From Bradyrhizobium sp. WSM3983 (GTDB lineage Bacteria; Pseudomonadota; Alphaproteobacteria; Rhizobiales; Xanthobacteraceae): 64,000 nucleotides of DNA. Below the pieces are notes generated by a model that was not told the origin of the DNA, did not search any database, and saw only the letters and a program-made list of their open reading frames with translations. Shown here piece after piece: positions 51,495 to 60,264 of this stretch; position 1 is the first letter of the stretch, and each line of letters opens with the position of its first letter. The position numbers and the translations under genes are program-made. The DNA is taken from the NCBI RefSeq assembly GCF_000473045.1, contig NZ_KI421490.1, forward strand, positions 109,351 through 173,350, given 5' to 3'.

Positions 51495-51514
51495 CAGAGC
51501 ACCACGGTCATTTC

Positions 51515-51549
51515 CGTTCCGATAGAGATGGATCGGAACGGGCTTTTTT
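51515..51549 (+). terminator. intrinsic terminator downstream of rimO
   Basis: CGTTCCGAT (51515-51523) and ATCGGAACG (51532-51540) form a perfect 9-bp stem, followed by GGCTTTTTTG. It is the only strong terminator on the plus strand after rimO. Confidence 0.85.
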
Positions 51550-51706
51550 GACGCGTGTTCCTGACGCGAACAGGTATCCACTTCGCTCGGATGCGCTCTA
51601 GTCTAGGGGCGCACAGTACACGGCGCCGACGGGCGCCGGGGCAAGGCACGTGCGGGGGCAGCAATGGCCAGGCTGCCGAGCAGAAAGAATGTTTGGAGCA
51701 AGTTCG

Positions 51707-52126
51707 TCATGTCGCTTCTCCCGAGGCCTGCCGTCCGTCATGCGCGGAAAACACCTCCTTGGCCGCGAACAGCCCATTCACCGCCGCCGGGAAGCCCGCA
51801 TAGACGGCCATCTGCATGATGATCTCCACTATCTCGTCGCGAGACAGCCCGACGTTCAGACCCGCCTCGATATGCACTTTGAGCTGAGGCGCGGCATTTC
51901 CGAGCGCCGTCAGCGCGGCGATCGTCGCGATCTCTCGATCGCGCAGGCCGAGGTCCGGGCGGCTGTAAATGTCGCCGAAGGGAAACTCGATCACGTATCG
52001 TGCGAAGTCCGGAGCGATGTCGGCGAGTGAGGCGACGACCTTTTCGCCGGCTCTGCCGTCAATGCGCGACAGGGCCCGCTGGCCGCGATCGAAGCGGCTT
52101 TCGGCTTGTGTTTGGGCGTGCGTCAT
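51707..52126 (-). CDS. carboxymuconolactone decarboxylase family protein
   Basis: 139 residues. AhpD/CMD-like: IEFPFGDIYSRPDLGLRDRE, IATIAALTALGNAAPQLKVH and EIVEIIMQMAVYAGFPAAVN with the conserved Glu/His pattern of gamma-carboxymuconolactone decarboxylases, but no CxxC, so peroxidase activity is unlikely. The start at 52126 overlaps the end of the upstream merR gene, so the two are co-expressed. It lies in a cassette inserted between rimO and a hypothetical gene. Confidence 0.88.
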   Translation of the reverse strand: MTHAQTQAESRFDRGQRALSRIDGRAGEKVVASLADIAPDFARYVIEFPFGDIYSRPDLGLRDREIATIAALTALGNAAPQLKVHIEAGLNVGLSRDEIVEIIMQMAVYAGFPAAVNGLFAAKEVFSAHDGRQASGEAT

Positions 52127-52490
52127 TTTCCTTCGTCCTCTGTTCGTCTCCGGCATAGCCGGCGATCTTGGTATCAAGGACGAGCAGGCATTCCTGGAGT
52201 TCGGCAAGTTGCTTGCGAACCTGTTCCCGGTGAATTTCCAGTATCTTCCGCCGGGCTGACCCGGTGGCTTCGCCTTCATCACGAAGCGCCGCATAACGCA
52301 ACATGTCCCGGATCGGCATTCCCGTAGTCTTGAGACGACCGAGGAATGCGATCCATGTGAGGATCGATGCGTCATAATCACGCTGGCCGGAACGATCCCG
52401 GTCTGCGTATGGCAGCAGCCCGATGCGCTCATAATAACGCAACGTGTGAGTCGACAAGCCGGTTCGTTTTGCGAGGTCGCCGATCTTCAT
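52059..52490 (-). CDS. MerR family transcriptional regulator
   Basis: 143 residues. N-terminal winged helix KIGDLAKRTGLSTHTLRYYE and RIGLLPYADRDRSGQRDYDA, then a long dimerisation helix (about 85-120, KILEIHREQVRKQLAELQEC). It overlaps the decarboxylase gene by 68 bases in another frame and probably controls that gene and itself. The last 20 residues, beyond the helix, are basic and may reflect the overlap. Confidence 0.92.
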   Translation of the reverse strand: MKIGDLAKRTGLSTHTLRYYERIGLLPYADRDRSGQRDYDASILTWIAFLGRLKTTGMPIRDMLRYAALRDEGEATGSARRKILEIHREQVRKQLAELQECLLVLDTKIAGYAGDEQRTKENDARPNTSRKPLRSRPAGPVAH

Positions 52491-52556
52491 GTGTGCCCGT
52501 TCTCGTACTGACGCACGTACAGATACCCCTTCGAGCGCACTCTAAGTCAAGGGGTA

Positions 52557-52619
52557 TCGAAGGTGCCGCTCTCGCGAGGTCAAGATGGCACGACAGCAGT
52601 CGATTTCGGCGCGCCGGCT
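52557..52619 (+). pseudogene. rimO fragment
   Basis: This stretch matches rimO 51112-51196: both begin TCGAAGGTGCCG, share GAGGTCAAG and encode ARQQxISARRL. The copy lacks 21 bases found in rimO and one further base, so it cannot be translated in frame. It marks the right end of the inserted merR cassette. Confidence 0.8.
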
Positions 52620-52647
52620 CGGCGGCAGCATCGTGGGATCCCGAGCT

Positions 52648-53595
52648 TCAGGCCTCCGCCAGCCATTTCGGCACCCAGCGCTCCGGGCGCGGGGCGCGGG
52701 CGAGATCGGCTTGGGCTTCGGACAATTTCGCCGGCTCGCCCTCGATGGTCGGGCGCACGTCGTATTCGAAGTTCGGCATGACGCGGCCGTCGGCATAGAG
52801 GCCGAATTTCATCGCATACCAAAGCCCGAGCTCGGGCTGTGCGCGGCGCATCTCCTCGCGCAGATCGCGCAGCAGGGACTCGATCGAGGCGGCCTCCTCG
52901 AACGGCTGCGGTCCGCGCGACAGGACGCGCGCCTCATATTGCTTGCCGACGATCGCGACCTCGAAATGCGTCTTGTCCCAGGCCTTCTTGCCCTTCGGCA
53001 GATGCGCGGCCAGTCGCCAGCCGAGTTCGGCCATCAAGCGGTGATTGGCCCAGTATTCCTCGCGGTCCCGGCTCCACTTCTCGACGAAGCCACGGAAGTC
53101 GGGCAGCTCGAATGCGCCATCCTCGGACGGCACCGGCTCGCCGGTCGGCCGTCGGGCGAGCCACTGCGCAAGCTCGACCGTCTGAGGCTCGACCTCGTCG
53201 TGCGGCCGCAGATCGTGCCAGGCCTTGTCGAATTGCTGGGACGTCAGTTTTTCGAGCAGCGCGTCGAGGGACGGCGCGAGCAGCTCGTAATCGCCCTCCG
53301 AGCCGAGCCCCACGATCGGGGGATCGTCGCGGTCGAGACCGGCGCCGTACCAGCCGCCGACGGCCGAGCCGTCCGGCAGGCGCATGAACAGCGCGAAGCG
53401 GTCGCGCAGCGGACTGCCATCGAAGATCGGCGCCTGGTCGGAGAACTGGCCTTGCAGCGAGAAGCAGCCGACGCTGCCCCAGGCGCGCCCGTTCAGCCAG
53501 CCGGCAAAATCCAGCAGCAGAGGCGGCGCCTCGATGCCCGGCGGAAACGCGCCGCGAATGCTGTCGAGGTCGATCGGATAAGGCGTGTCGGACAA
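52648..53595 (-). CDS. hypothetical protein, YwqG/DUF-like size, intact copy
   Basis: 315 residues, acidic, no signal or membrane segment. Notable stretches are LPDGSAVGGWYGAGLDRDDP, IVGLGSEGDYELLAPSLDAL (a SMI1/KNR4-like or DUF1963-like feel, not provable by eye), FVEKWSRDREEYWANHRLM, and the C-terminal ADLARAPRPERWVPKWLAEA. A duplicate of its last 28 residues lies at 51408-51494. Function unknown. Confidence 0.75.
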   Translation of the reverse strand: MSDTPYPIDLDSIRGAFPPGIEAPPLLLDFAGWLNGRAWGSVGCFSLQGQFSDQAPIFDGSPLRDRFALFMRLPDGSAVGGWYGAGLDRDDPPIVGLGSEGDYELLAPSLDALLEKLTSQQFDKAWHDLRPHDEVEPQTVELAQWLARRPTGEPVPSEDGAFELPDFRGFVEKWSRDREEYWANHRLMAELGWRLAAHLPKGKKAWDKTHFEVAIVGKQYEARVLSRGPQPFEEAASIESLLRDLREEMRRAQPELGLWYAMKFGLYADGRVMPNFEYDVRPTIEGEPAKLSEAQADLARAPRPERWVPKWLAEA

Positions 53596-53797
53596 GGCTG
53601 AAAACTGTCTGGTTGGTCCCGTCCCTCTTGGTCTGTCCCGGCTTGCGTCCGGTTCGAACCAATTCGCGTTCCGAGATCACAAACGCGCCAGAGCCGCTAT
53701 GGTTTCTAGCCGGTCCATGATGAAACGCGAGTGACATCCGGCTCATGGTACCGCATGCCGTGGCACACGCCCCACGGGTGTTTTGCAAAACGTCTGC

Positions 53798-53981
53798 TTG
53801 ACAGGCCCTGCTGTTCGGCTGTACGGACGCCCCCATGATCAATTCTCGGACCCATCTGCGCCAGGCCATGCGTCGTCGCTCCCGCGACGATGATGGGTTG
53901 CGCCATGTCCGACGACGCCGCTGAAGCACTGAATTCAGCCAGTTTTCGAGAAGGCCGCACCCGCAAAGTGCGGCCTTCTTG
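53798..53981 (+). ncRNA. candidate small RNA or Arg-rich leader
   Basis: TTGACA at 53798-53803 could be a -35; 17 bases on, GTACGG is a poor -10, placing a start near 53833. Then follow a stem ACCCAT/ATGGGT enclosing GTCGTCGC-TCCC-GCGACGAT, a second stem GCTGAA/TTCAGC, and a terminator-like hairpin GAAGGCCGCAC / GTGCGGCCTTC (53950-53978) with a weak tail TTGCATTT. An ATG at 53835 opens a 29-codon frame with 12 Arg, MINSRTHLRQAMRRRSRDDD, then GLRHVRRRR. It lies 60 bases upstream of an ArgD-like gene. Either an sRNA or an attenuator is possible. Confidence 0.4.
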
Positions 53982-54038
53982 CATTTCGCGTCCCGTTTTC
54001 ACCCCGCCCCAAGTCTTCTACCCCAAGAGGAGTTCGAC

Positions 54039-55235
54039 ATGACCACCGCCACCCATTCGTATGACGCGCTGATGGACATCACCGCACGGCCCAAGGCCGT
54101 GTTCGTCCGTGGCGCCGGCTCATACCTGTGGGACGACAGGCGCAAGCGCTATCTCGATTTCGTGCAGGGCTGGGCCGTGAACTGCCTCGGCCACTCACCG
54201 CCGGCGGTTGCGGACGCGCTCGCTTCGCAGGCCAAGCGGCTGCTGACGCCGAGCCCGGCTTTCTACAACGAGCCGAGCCTCAAGCTCGCGCGTGCGCTCG
54301 TCACCAACAGCGCTTTCGACCAGGTGTTCTTTGCCAATTCAGGCGCTGAGGCCAATGAGGGCGCGATCAAGCTCGCGCGGAAATATGGCAGCCTGCACAG
54401 AGGCGGCGCGTTCGAGATCATCACGTTTGAAGGCGGCTTCCACGGGAGAACGCTGGCGGCGATGTCGGCCTCGGGCAAGAAGGCGTTCGAACCGCTGTTC
54501 GAGCCAAAGGTTGCCGGCTTCAAGAAGGCGAAGCTCAACGACATCGCTTCGGTCGAGAAGCTGATCAACGACAACACCGTCGCGGTGATGCTCGAGCCGA
54601 TCCAGGGCGAGTCCGGCGTGTGGCCGGCGACCGACGCGTTCTTGCAAGCGCTACGCGCGCTCACCGAGGCGCATGGCCTGCTGCTCATTTTCGACGAGAT
54701 CCAGACCGGCATGGGCCGGACCGGAAAGCTCTTTCACTATGAGCACACCGGCATTGCGCCCGACATCATGACGCTCGGCAAGGGCATCGGCGGCGGCGTG
54801 CCGCTCGCAGCGCTGCTTGCCACCGAACGCGCCTCCTGCTTCGAGCACGGCGACCAGGGCGGCACGTTCAACGGCAACCCGCTGATGTGCGCGGCAGGCC
54901 TTGCCGTGCTCGAACAGGTCGGCACGCCCGACTTCCTGAAGTCGGTCACCGAGACCGGCCTGCTGCTCGAAAGCGAGCTGCAAAAAGTCTCGGCACGGCA
55001 CGGCCTCGGCGGCGTGCGGGGACGCGGGCTGCTGCTCGCACTCGACCTCAAGCTGCCGATCGCGCCCGGCATCGTCGCGCAGGCGTTCGAGGCCGGCGTG
55101 CTGCTCAACGCACCGCAGCTCGACACGCTGCGCTTCATGCCGGCGCTGAACGTCACAAAGGGAGAGATCGCCGAGATGATCGATTGTCTCGACGGGATTT
55201 TGACCAAGGCCGGCGTGGCACGAAGGGTGGCGTAA
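54039..55235 (+). CDS. argD: class III aminotransferase, acetylornithine aminotransferase-like
   Basis: 398 residues, the usual ArgD length. PLP-dependent fold type I: FFANSGAEANEGAIKLARKY, EGGFHGRTLAAMSASG, LLIFDEIQTGMGRTGKLF and the PLP Lys in MTLGKGIGGGVPLAAL. It should interconvert N-acetylornithine and the semialdehyde in arginine synthesis, though related enzymes act on succinylornithine or other omega-amines. AGAGGAG lies 6 bases before the ATG. It stands alone without arg genes, and a palindromic repeat follows it. The assignment to ArgD rather than a paralog is moderate. Confidence 0.85.
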   Translation: MTTATHSYDALMDITARPKAVFVRGAGSYLWDDRRKRYLDFVQGWAVNCLGHSPPAVADALASQAKRLLTPSPAFYNEPSLKLARALVTNSAFDQVFFANSGAEANEGAIKLARKYGSLHRGGAFEIITFEGGFHGRTLAAMSASGKKAFEPLFEPKVAGFKKAKLNDIASVEKLINDNTVAVMLEPIQGESGVWPATDAFLQALRALTEAHGLLLIFDEIQTGMGRTGKLFHYEHTGIAPDIMTLGKGIGGGVPLAALLATERASCFEHGDQGGTFNGNPLMCAAGLAVLEQVGTPDFLKSVTETGLLLESELQKVSARHGLGGVRGRGLLLALDLKLPIAPGIVAQAFEAGVLLNAPQLDTLRFMPALNVTKGEIAEMIDCLDGILTKAGVARRVA

Positions 55236-55240
55236 CTGCC

Positions 55241-55328
55241 GTAGGGTGGGCAAAGCGAAGCGTGCCCACCATTAAAACCAATGTCGCGAAATGGTGGGCA
55301 CGGCGCTCCGCGCCTTTGCCCACCCTAC
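55241..55328. repeat. Bradyrhizobium-type palindromic intergenic repeat, copy 2
   Basis: Outer arms TAGGGTGGGCAAAG (55242-55255) and CTTTGCCCACCCTA (55314-55327); inner CGTGCCCACCAT and ATGGTGGGCACG. Same design as 42051-42147 with a different central loop. Confidence 0.85.
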
Positions 55329-55366
55329 GAGAGCCGTGTCAGCCGTCACTGCAATGACGGCAGCGC

Positions 55367-56341
55367 CTACGGCTTCAAGATCGATGCGCCGGTCGTGTTG
55401 CGGCTTTCGAGATCGATATGGGCCTTGGCGGCGTCCTTCAGCGCGTAGGCGTGGTTGATCGGCACGTGCAGCTTGCCGTTGATGACGGCGGAAAACAGCG
55501 TGTCGGCGCCTTCCAGCAGCTCCTTGCGGGTGCCGACGTAGTCGTTGAGTTTCGGCCGCGTCGCAAACAGCGAGCCGTGATTGTTCAGCTCGGCGATCGA
55601 GAATGGCGGCACGGGGCCTGAGGCATTGCCGAAGGAGACGAACATGCCGCGCGGCTTCAAACAGGACAGCGAGCCCGGGAAGGTCGATTTGCCGACGCCG
55701 TCATAGACGACGTCGCAGCCCTCATTGCGGCTGATCTGCTTGACGCGCGCGACGAAGTCCTCCTCGTTGTAGAGGATGACGTGGTCGCAGCCATTGGCCT
55801 CCGCAAGCTCCGCCTTCTCGCGCGAGCCGACCGTGCCGATGACGTGGGCCCCCAGCGCGCTCGCCCACTGGCAGGCGAGCAGGCCGATGCCGCCAGCGGC
55901 GGCATGGATCAGCACGCGATGATGCGGCTCGACCTTGAAGGTCTTGTGCAGGAGATACCAGACGGTCAGGCCCTTGAGCATCAGCACGGCGCCCTGCTCG
56001 TGGGTGATGTGGTCCGGCAGCTTGACCAGCTTCTCCCAGGGGATGTTACGCTCGCTCGTATAGGCGCCGAGATTGTGGTAGTAGGCGACGCGGTCGCCGG
56101 GGTGGAAATTGGTCACGCCCGGCCCGACGGCGACGACCTCGCCAGAGGCCTCGTTGCCGGCGATGAAGGGCAGCCCAGGTGCCCTGTAGAGGCCGGTGCG
56201 GTAGTAGACGTCGATGAAGTTCAGGCCGACCGCATGCTGGCGGATGCGCACCTCGCCGGGTCCTGGCGCCGGGACGTCGACGCTCTCATAGACCAGCGCC
56301 TCGGGGCCTCCGACCTTGTGCACACGAACGGCTTTGGTCAT
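55367..56341 (-). CDS. NADPH:quinone oxidoreductase, zinc-independent MDR family
   Basis: 324 residues. QHAVGLNFIDVYYRTGLYRA, PGLPFIAGNEASGEVVAVGP, and nucleotide-binding VLIHAAAGGIGLLACQWASA are typical of Qor-type quinone reductases. The catalytic-zinc cysteines of alcohol dehydrogenases are absent. GAGGAGG 8 bases before the ATG at 56341 fixes the start. It is unlinked to the genes around it. Confidence 0.93.
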   Translation of the reverse strand: MTKAVRVHKVGGPEALVYESVDVPAPGPGEVRIRQHAVGLNFIDVYYRTGLYRAPGLPFIAGNEASGEVVAVGPGVTNFHPGDRVAYYHNLGAYTSERNIPWEKLVKLPDHITHEQGAVLMLKGLTVWYLLHKTFKVEPHHRVLIHAAAGGIGLLACQWASALGAHVIGTVGSREKAELAEANGCDHVILYNEEDFVARVKQISRNEGCDVVYDGVGKSTFPGSLSCLKPRGMFVSFGNASGPVPPFSIAELNNHGSLFATRPKLNDYVGTRKELLEGADTLFSAVINGKLHVPINHAYALKDAAKAHIDLESRNTTGASILKP

Positions 56342-56415
56342 CACCTGACCTCCTCTTCTCCAAGGCCAGCGAAAGACATAGCGCCCGCCTTGTCAACTCG
56401 CCCCGGCTGGAACGG

Positions 56416-57150
56416 CTAAACGGACGGCTCGCTGGCCTTCTTGCGGTTGCTCTTCGCCAGCACGTTGAAGAATTCCACCGCCGCCGAGAACGCAATTGCG
56501 AAATAGATGTAGCCGCGCGGGATGTGGAATTTGAATCCGTCCGCGACCAGGGCGATGCCGATCAGCACCAGGAACGCCAGCGCCAACATTTTCGTGGTCG
56601 GATGCTCGGCGACGAATCGCGCCACCGGTCCCGACGAAATGTACATGATCAGGCAGGCGATCACGACCGCCGCGATCATGATCTCGATGTCCTGCGCCAT
56701 GCCGATCGCGGTGATGATCGAATCCAGCGAGAACACGATGTCGATGACGATGATCTGGACGATCACCCAGAAGAAAGCGCCGCCGCCGGAGTCCTTCTTC
56801 CCGTCGCCGTCATCGGCCTCGACCTCGGCGTGGATCTCGTGCGTCGCCTTCGCGATCAGGAACAGGCCGCCGCCGATCAGGATCAGATCGCGCCAGGAGA
56901 AGTCGTAGCCCGCAAACGAGATCACCGGCGCGGTCAGGCCGATCAGCCAGACCAGCACGCTGAGCAGGATGATCCGGAAGACCAGCGCCAGCGCCAGGCC
57001 GATCTGGCGGGCGCGACGGGCCTGTGGCTCGGGGATGCGCGAGACGATCACCGACAGGAAGATGACGTTGTCGATGCCGAGCACGATCTCGAGCGAGGTC
57101 AAGGTCAGCAGCGCGGCCCAGGCCTCGGGGCTCGTCAACAAATGCATCAT
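56416..57150 (-). CDS. TerC family membrane protein
   Basis: 244 residues, about seven membrane helices. LTSLEIVLGIDNVIFLSVIV and IIVIDIVFSLDSIITAIGMA carry the paired acidic residues of the TerC family, linked to metal (Mn) export or tellurium resistance. Between them sits a charged loop EVEADDGDGKKDSGGG. ATG at 57150 overlaps the pcs stop (ATGA), so it is coupled to pcs. Confidence 0.93.
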   Translation of the reverse strand: MMHLLTSPEAWAALLTLTSLEIVLGIDNVIFLSVIVSRIPEPQARRARQIGLALALVFRIILLSVLVWLIGLTAPVISFAGYDFSWRDLILIGGGLFLIAKATHEIHAEVEADDGDGKKDSGGGAFFWVIVQIIVIDIVFSLDSIITAIGMAQDIEIMIAAVVIACLIMYISSGPVARFVAEHPTTKMLALAFLVLIGIALVADGFKFHIPRGYIYFAIAFSAAVEFFNVLAKSNRKKASEPSV

Positions 57151-57872
57151 GCGAAGGACCTTGCCAACCGGATCAATGCGTCGCTGAAGACGATCCAGAG
57201 CGCGATCGCGCAGAGCGCAATCGTCACACCGATGCCGACGCGAAAATCCATCTCCAACGCATAGAGCCCGAGCAACGCCCAGATCCCGATCAGCGACATC
57301 GTCAGCCAGCGCAGCCGCACGACACGGACCGGATGCAGCACGTGAAACGGCACGAAGGTCAGCACCACCAACGCCGCGACCAGCAGCGTCGATGACAGCG
57401 GTGGCCAGTGCAGCAGGAACAAATAGAACGCCGCCGCATTCCACAGCGCCGGAAAGCCGCGGAAATGATTGTCATCCGCCTTCATGCGCAGATCGGCGAA
57501 GTACAATGCGCTGGTGACGATGATGGCTATGCCGAGCAAGGGCGCCGCCACCGGCAGCAACAGGCCGCTCGCCACGATCGCATAGGCCGGCACGAAGACA
57601 TAGGTGAGGAAGTCGACCACGAGATCGAGCACGTCGCCCGACCAGTTCGGCTGCACAGTCTTGACGTCGAGCCGGCGCGCGATCGGCCCGTCGATCGCGT
57701 CGATGATCAAGGCCACGCCCAGCCAACCGAACATCGCCGCCCAGTGCTCGCGCACGGCCTCCAGCATCGCCAATAGCGCGATCGCGGCGCCGAAGGCGGT
57801 GAAGATGTGCACCGAAAACGCCGCGGCGCGGATCGCTGGTCTCGGTTTCAGGGAATCCTGCTGGGTGTCCAT
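57147..57872 (-). CDS. pcs: phosphatidylcholine synthase
   Basis: 241 residues. It condenses CDP-diacylglycerol with choline to make phosphatidylcholine, a common route in rhizobia. The CDP-alcohol phosphotransferase motif is AIDGPIARRLD then GDVLDLVVDFLTYVFVPAYA, with the conserved D-G-x2-A-R and two Asp. About eight hydrophobic segments. FRGFPALWNAAAFYLFLL is typical of Pcs. The ATG at 57872 is chosen; a GTG at 57905 is possible. It overlaps terC by 4 bases. Confidence 0.94.
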   Translation of the reverse strand: MDTQQDSLKPRPAIRAAAFSVHIFTAFGAAIALLAMLEAVREHWAAMFGWLGVALIIDAIDGPIARRLDVKTVQPNWSGDVLDLVVDFLTYVFVPAYAIVASGLLLPVAAPLLGIAIIVTSALYFADLRMKADDNHFRGFPALWNAAAFYLFLLHWPPLSSTLLVAALVVLTFVPFHVLHPVRVVRLRWLTMSLIGIWALLGLYALEMDFRVGIGVTIALCAIALWIVFSDALIRLARSFA

Positions 57873-58000
57873 GGCTTCTGCTACCAGAATGGGGCCGGTT
57901 TGCACATCCGCCGTCGCGGCATTGCGCCGCGCAATTCGTCATAAAATCAGGCAAAATAGGTGGGCTTGAATTTACCGCGGGGCGTGTCAAATGTCGCTCC

Positions 58001-59185
58001 ATGACAGACGCATCGACACTCTTTGACGCAGCCATCATCGGCGGTGGGCCGGCAGGCCTTGCGGCAGGAATTGCATTGGCGCAGGCCGGCACGCGGACCG
58101 CGCTGGTGGCGCGGCGCCTGGCTTACGCCGACAACAGGACCACCGCGCTGTTGGGTGCCTCCGTCGATCTCCTGGAAAACCTCGACGTCTGGTCGCGCTG
58201 CAAGGACAAGGCGGCCGGCCTCGAGGTGATGCGCCTCGTCGACGACACTGGCCGCTTGTTCCGCGCGCCGGAGGTCCGGTTCTCCTGTCGTGAGATCGCC
58301 CTCGACGCGTTCGGTTACAACATCGACAACCGCTCGCTGATGCTGGCGCTCGAGGCGCGCGCGGCCGAATTGCCCAACCTCGTTCGTTTCGACGACGAAG
58401 CCGAGAATGTCGTCATCGAAGCCGATGATGTCGCGATCCGCACGGCTTCCGGGCAATTTTTGACCGCGCGGCTCGTGGTCGGCGCCGATGGCCGGCACTC
58501 GCTGTGCCGGGAGGCTGCCGGCATTGCGGTGACGCGGCGCGACCTGACGCAGACGGCACTGACCTTCAACGTCGGCCATGCTCGCCCGCACCGCAACGTC
58601 TCGACCGAGTTCCACACGCCGCACGGCCCCTGCGTGTTCGTGCCCCTGCCCGGCAACCGCTCCAGCATCGTCTGGGTCTCCGCGCCCGCGGAGGCCGAAC
58701 GGCTTCGCTCCCTTAGCGACGAAGACCTGTCCGCTGCGGTCGAGAAACAGTCGCATTCCATCCTCGGCCGGATGACGGTCGAGCCCGGCCGCAATTTGTT
58801 TCCGCTGGCGATCGAACGGCCAAACTCCTTCGCGCGCGACCGCGTCGCGCTGGTCGGCGAAGCCGCCCATGTGGTTCCCCCGATCGGCGCCCAGGGGCTC
58901 AATCTCGGCCTGCGGGATGCCGCCGATATTGCCCGGCTGGCTGGCGAGGCCATCGCCGCCGGACAGGATCCGGGCGCGGACGAGGTGCTCAAGCGCTACG
59001 ACCGGGCGCGGCGTCCGGACATTTTGAGCCGGACCTTTGCGATCGACATTGCCAACCGCTCACTGCTCAACGATTTCCTGCCGCTCCAGCCGGTCCGCGC
59101 CATCGGCATGCACCTGCTCGGCGCCATCGGCCCGCTCCGGCGTTTTGCCATGCGCGAGGGGCTGACACCGACGTGGCGCAAGTGA
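58001..59185 (+). CDS. UbiH/UbiF family FAD-dependent monooxygenase
   Basis: 394 residues. FAD dinucleotide motif FDAAIIGGGPAGLAAGIALA, the DG motif VVGADGRHSLCRE, and the second FAD motif RVALVGEAAHVVPPIGAQGL with NLGLRDA. This is the UbiH/COQ6 group, which hydroxylates the ubiquinone ring. It converges on the AEC transporter gene with 19 bases between stops. Which ring position it hydroxylates cannot be told. Confidence 0.92.
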   Translation: MTDASTLFDAAIIGGGPAGLAAGIALAQAGTRTALVARRLAYADNRTTALLGASVDLLENLDVWSRCKDKAAGLEVMRLVDDTGRLFRAPEVRFSCREIALDAFGYNIDNRSLMLALEARAAELPNLVRFDDEAENVVIEADDVAIRTASGQFLTARLVVGADGRHSLCREAAGIAVTRRDLTQTALTFNVGHARPHRNVSTEFHTPHGPCVFVPLPGNRSSIVWVSAPAEAERLRSLSDEDLSAAVEKQSHSILGRMTVEPGRNLFPLAIERPNSFARDRVALVGEAAHVVPPIGAQGLNLGLRDAADIARLAGEAIAAGQDPGADEVLKRYDRARRPDILSRTFAIDIANRSLLNDFLPLQPVRAIGMHLLGAIGPLRRFAMREGLTPTWRK

Positions 59186-59204
59186 TTTTGGCGGCGCGTA
59201 GCGT

Positions 59205-60158
59205 TTACGGAAACGCGAGTCGGCCGGTCTGGAGCAACCACATCACGCTGGTCAGCGTGACTACGGACGCAAATGTCCCGAGCAACACGGCGACGGAGGC
59301 GGATTCGATCCAGGCGTCGTTCTGGCGGGCGATCACGAACACATTCAGCGCGGGCGGCAGCGAGGCCATCAGGATGGCGGTCGCTGCCCACGGCTGCGCG
59401 AAAGGGCCGAACGCCAGCATCAGGCCGAACGCCGCGAGCGGATGGATCAGGAGTTTGACTGCGATCACGCCCGGCACTTCCCAGGGCACGCGGTCGAACG
59501 GGCGCAGCGCCACCGTCACGCCGAGCACGAACAACGCGGTCGGAGCCGCCGCGTTCTGGAGGAACGTGATGGTGCGATCGAGCGCGACCGGCAGCTCGAT
59601 ATGGAGCGCCGCAACGGCCGCGCCAAAGCAGGCCGACATGATCAGCGGGTTGAGCATGATCTGCTTCAGCACGACGCCAAAGGCATGCACGATCGAGGGA
59701 TGGTCGCGGTCGGAGAGCTCGATCAACAGCGGCACGATCGTGAACAGGAAGATGCTGTCGCAGCAGAAGATCAGCGCCGTCGGCGCCGAGGCCTTCGGCC
59801 CGAGCACGGCCAGCGCCAGTCCCGGCCCCATATAGCCGATATTGCCATAGCCGCCGGAGAGGCCCGCGAGTGTCGCCTCACGCAGTGTCAGGCCACCGAG
59901 CGCCTTGCCGACGACCAGCGCGAGCGTGAACGCGGCAACCGTCGACAGCGTGGTCGCGACCAGGAATGGCGGGTTGTTCAATTCGGAAAACGGCGTCTTC
60001 GACATGATTGCGAACAACAGTGCCGGCAACGACACGTAGAGCAGGAAGAAGTTCATCCAGGCAAGGCCCGATTCCGGCAGCGACTTGGCCTTGCCGCAGG
60101 CGAAACCGACGAAGATCAAGCCAAAATAAGGTAGCGCCAGATTGAGGATATCGACCAT
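59205..60158 (-). CDS. AEC (auxin efflux carrier) family transporter
   Basis: 317 residues with about ten membrane helices. LALPYFGLIFVGFACGKAKS and GGYGNIGYMGPGLALAVLGP, plus LLIHPLAAFGLMLAFGPFAQ, are typical of the malonate/auxin-efflux-carrier-like MdcF/AEC family. It probably exports or imports an organic acid. Divergent from hspQ. Confidence 0.9.
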   Translation of the reverse strand: MVDILNLALPYFGLIFVGFACGKAKSLPESGLAWMNFFLLYVSLPALLFAIMSKTPFSELNNPPFLVATTLSTVAAFTLALVVGKALGGLTLREATLAGLSGGYGNIGYMGPGLALAVLGPKASAPTALIFCCDSIFLFTIVPLLIELSDRDHPSIVHAFGVVLKQIMLNPLIMSACFGAAVAALHIELPVALDRTITFLQNAAAPTALFVLGVTVALRPFDRVPWEVPGVIAVKLLIHPLAAFGLMLAFGPFAQPWAATAILMASLPPALNVFVIARQNDAWIESASVAVLLGTFASVVTLTSVMWLLQTGRLAFP

Positions 60159-60264
60159 CGATAAAGTGTTTTCTGAGGACCTGTGGGCTATCTGCCCTGC
60201 AGCTGCGGGTTAATTCCAGATCAGGGCACTAGCATCGGCCACAATCCTGGTCTATCGACGGAGG

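Noticed and set aside
51408..52619. Insertion sequence around the merR cassette
   Set aside because: No transposase or terminal inverted repeats; the flanking fragments derive from rimO and the hypothetical gene and are not IS ends.
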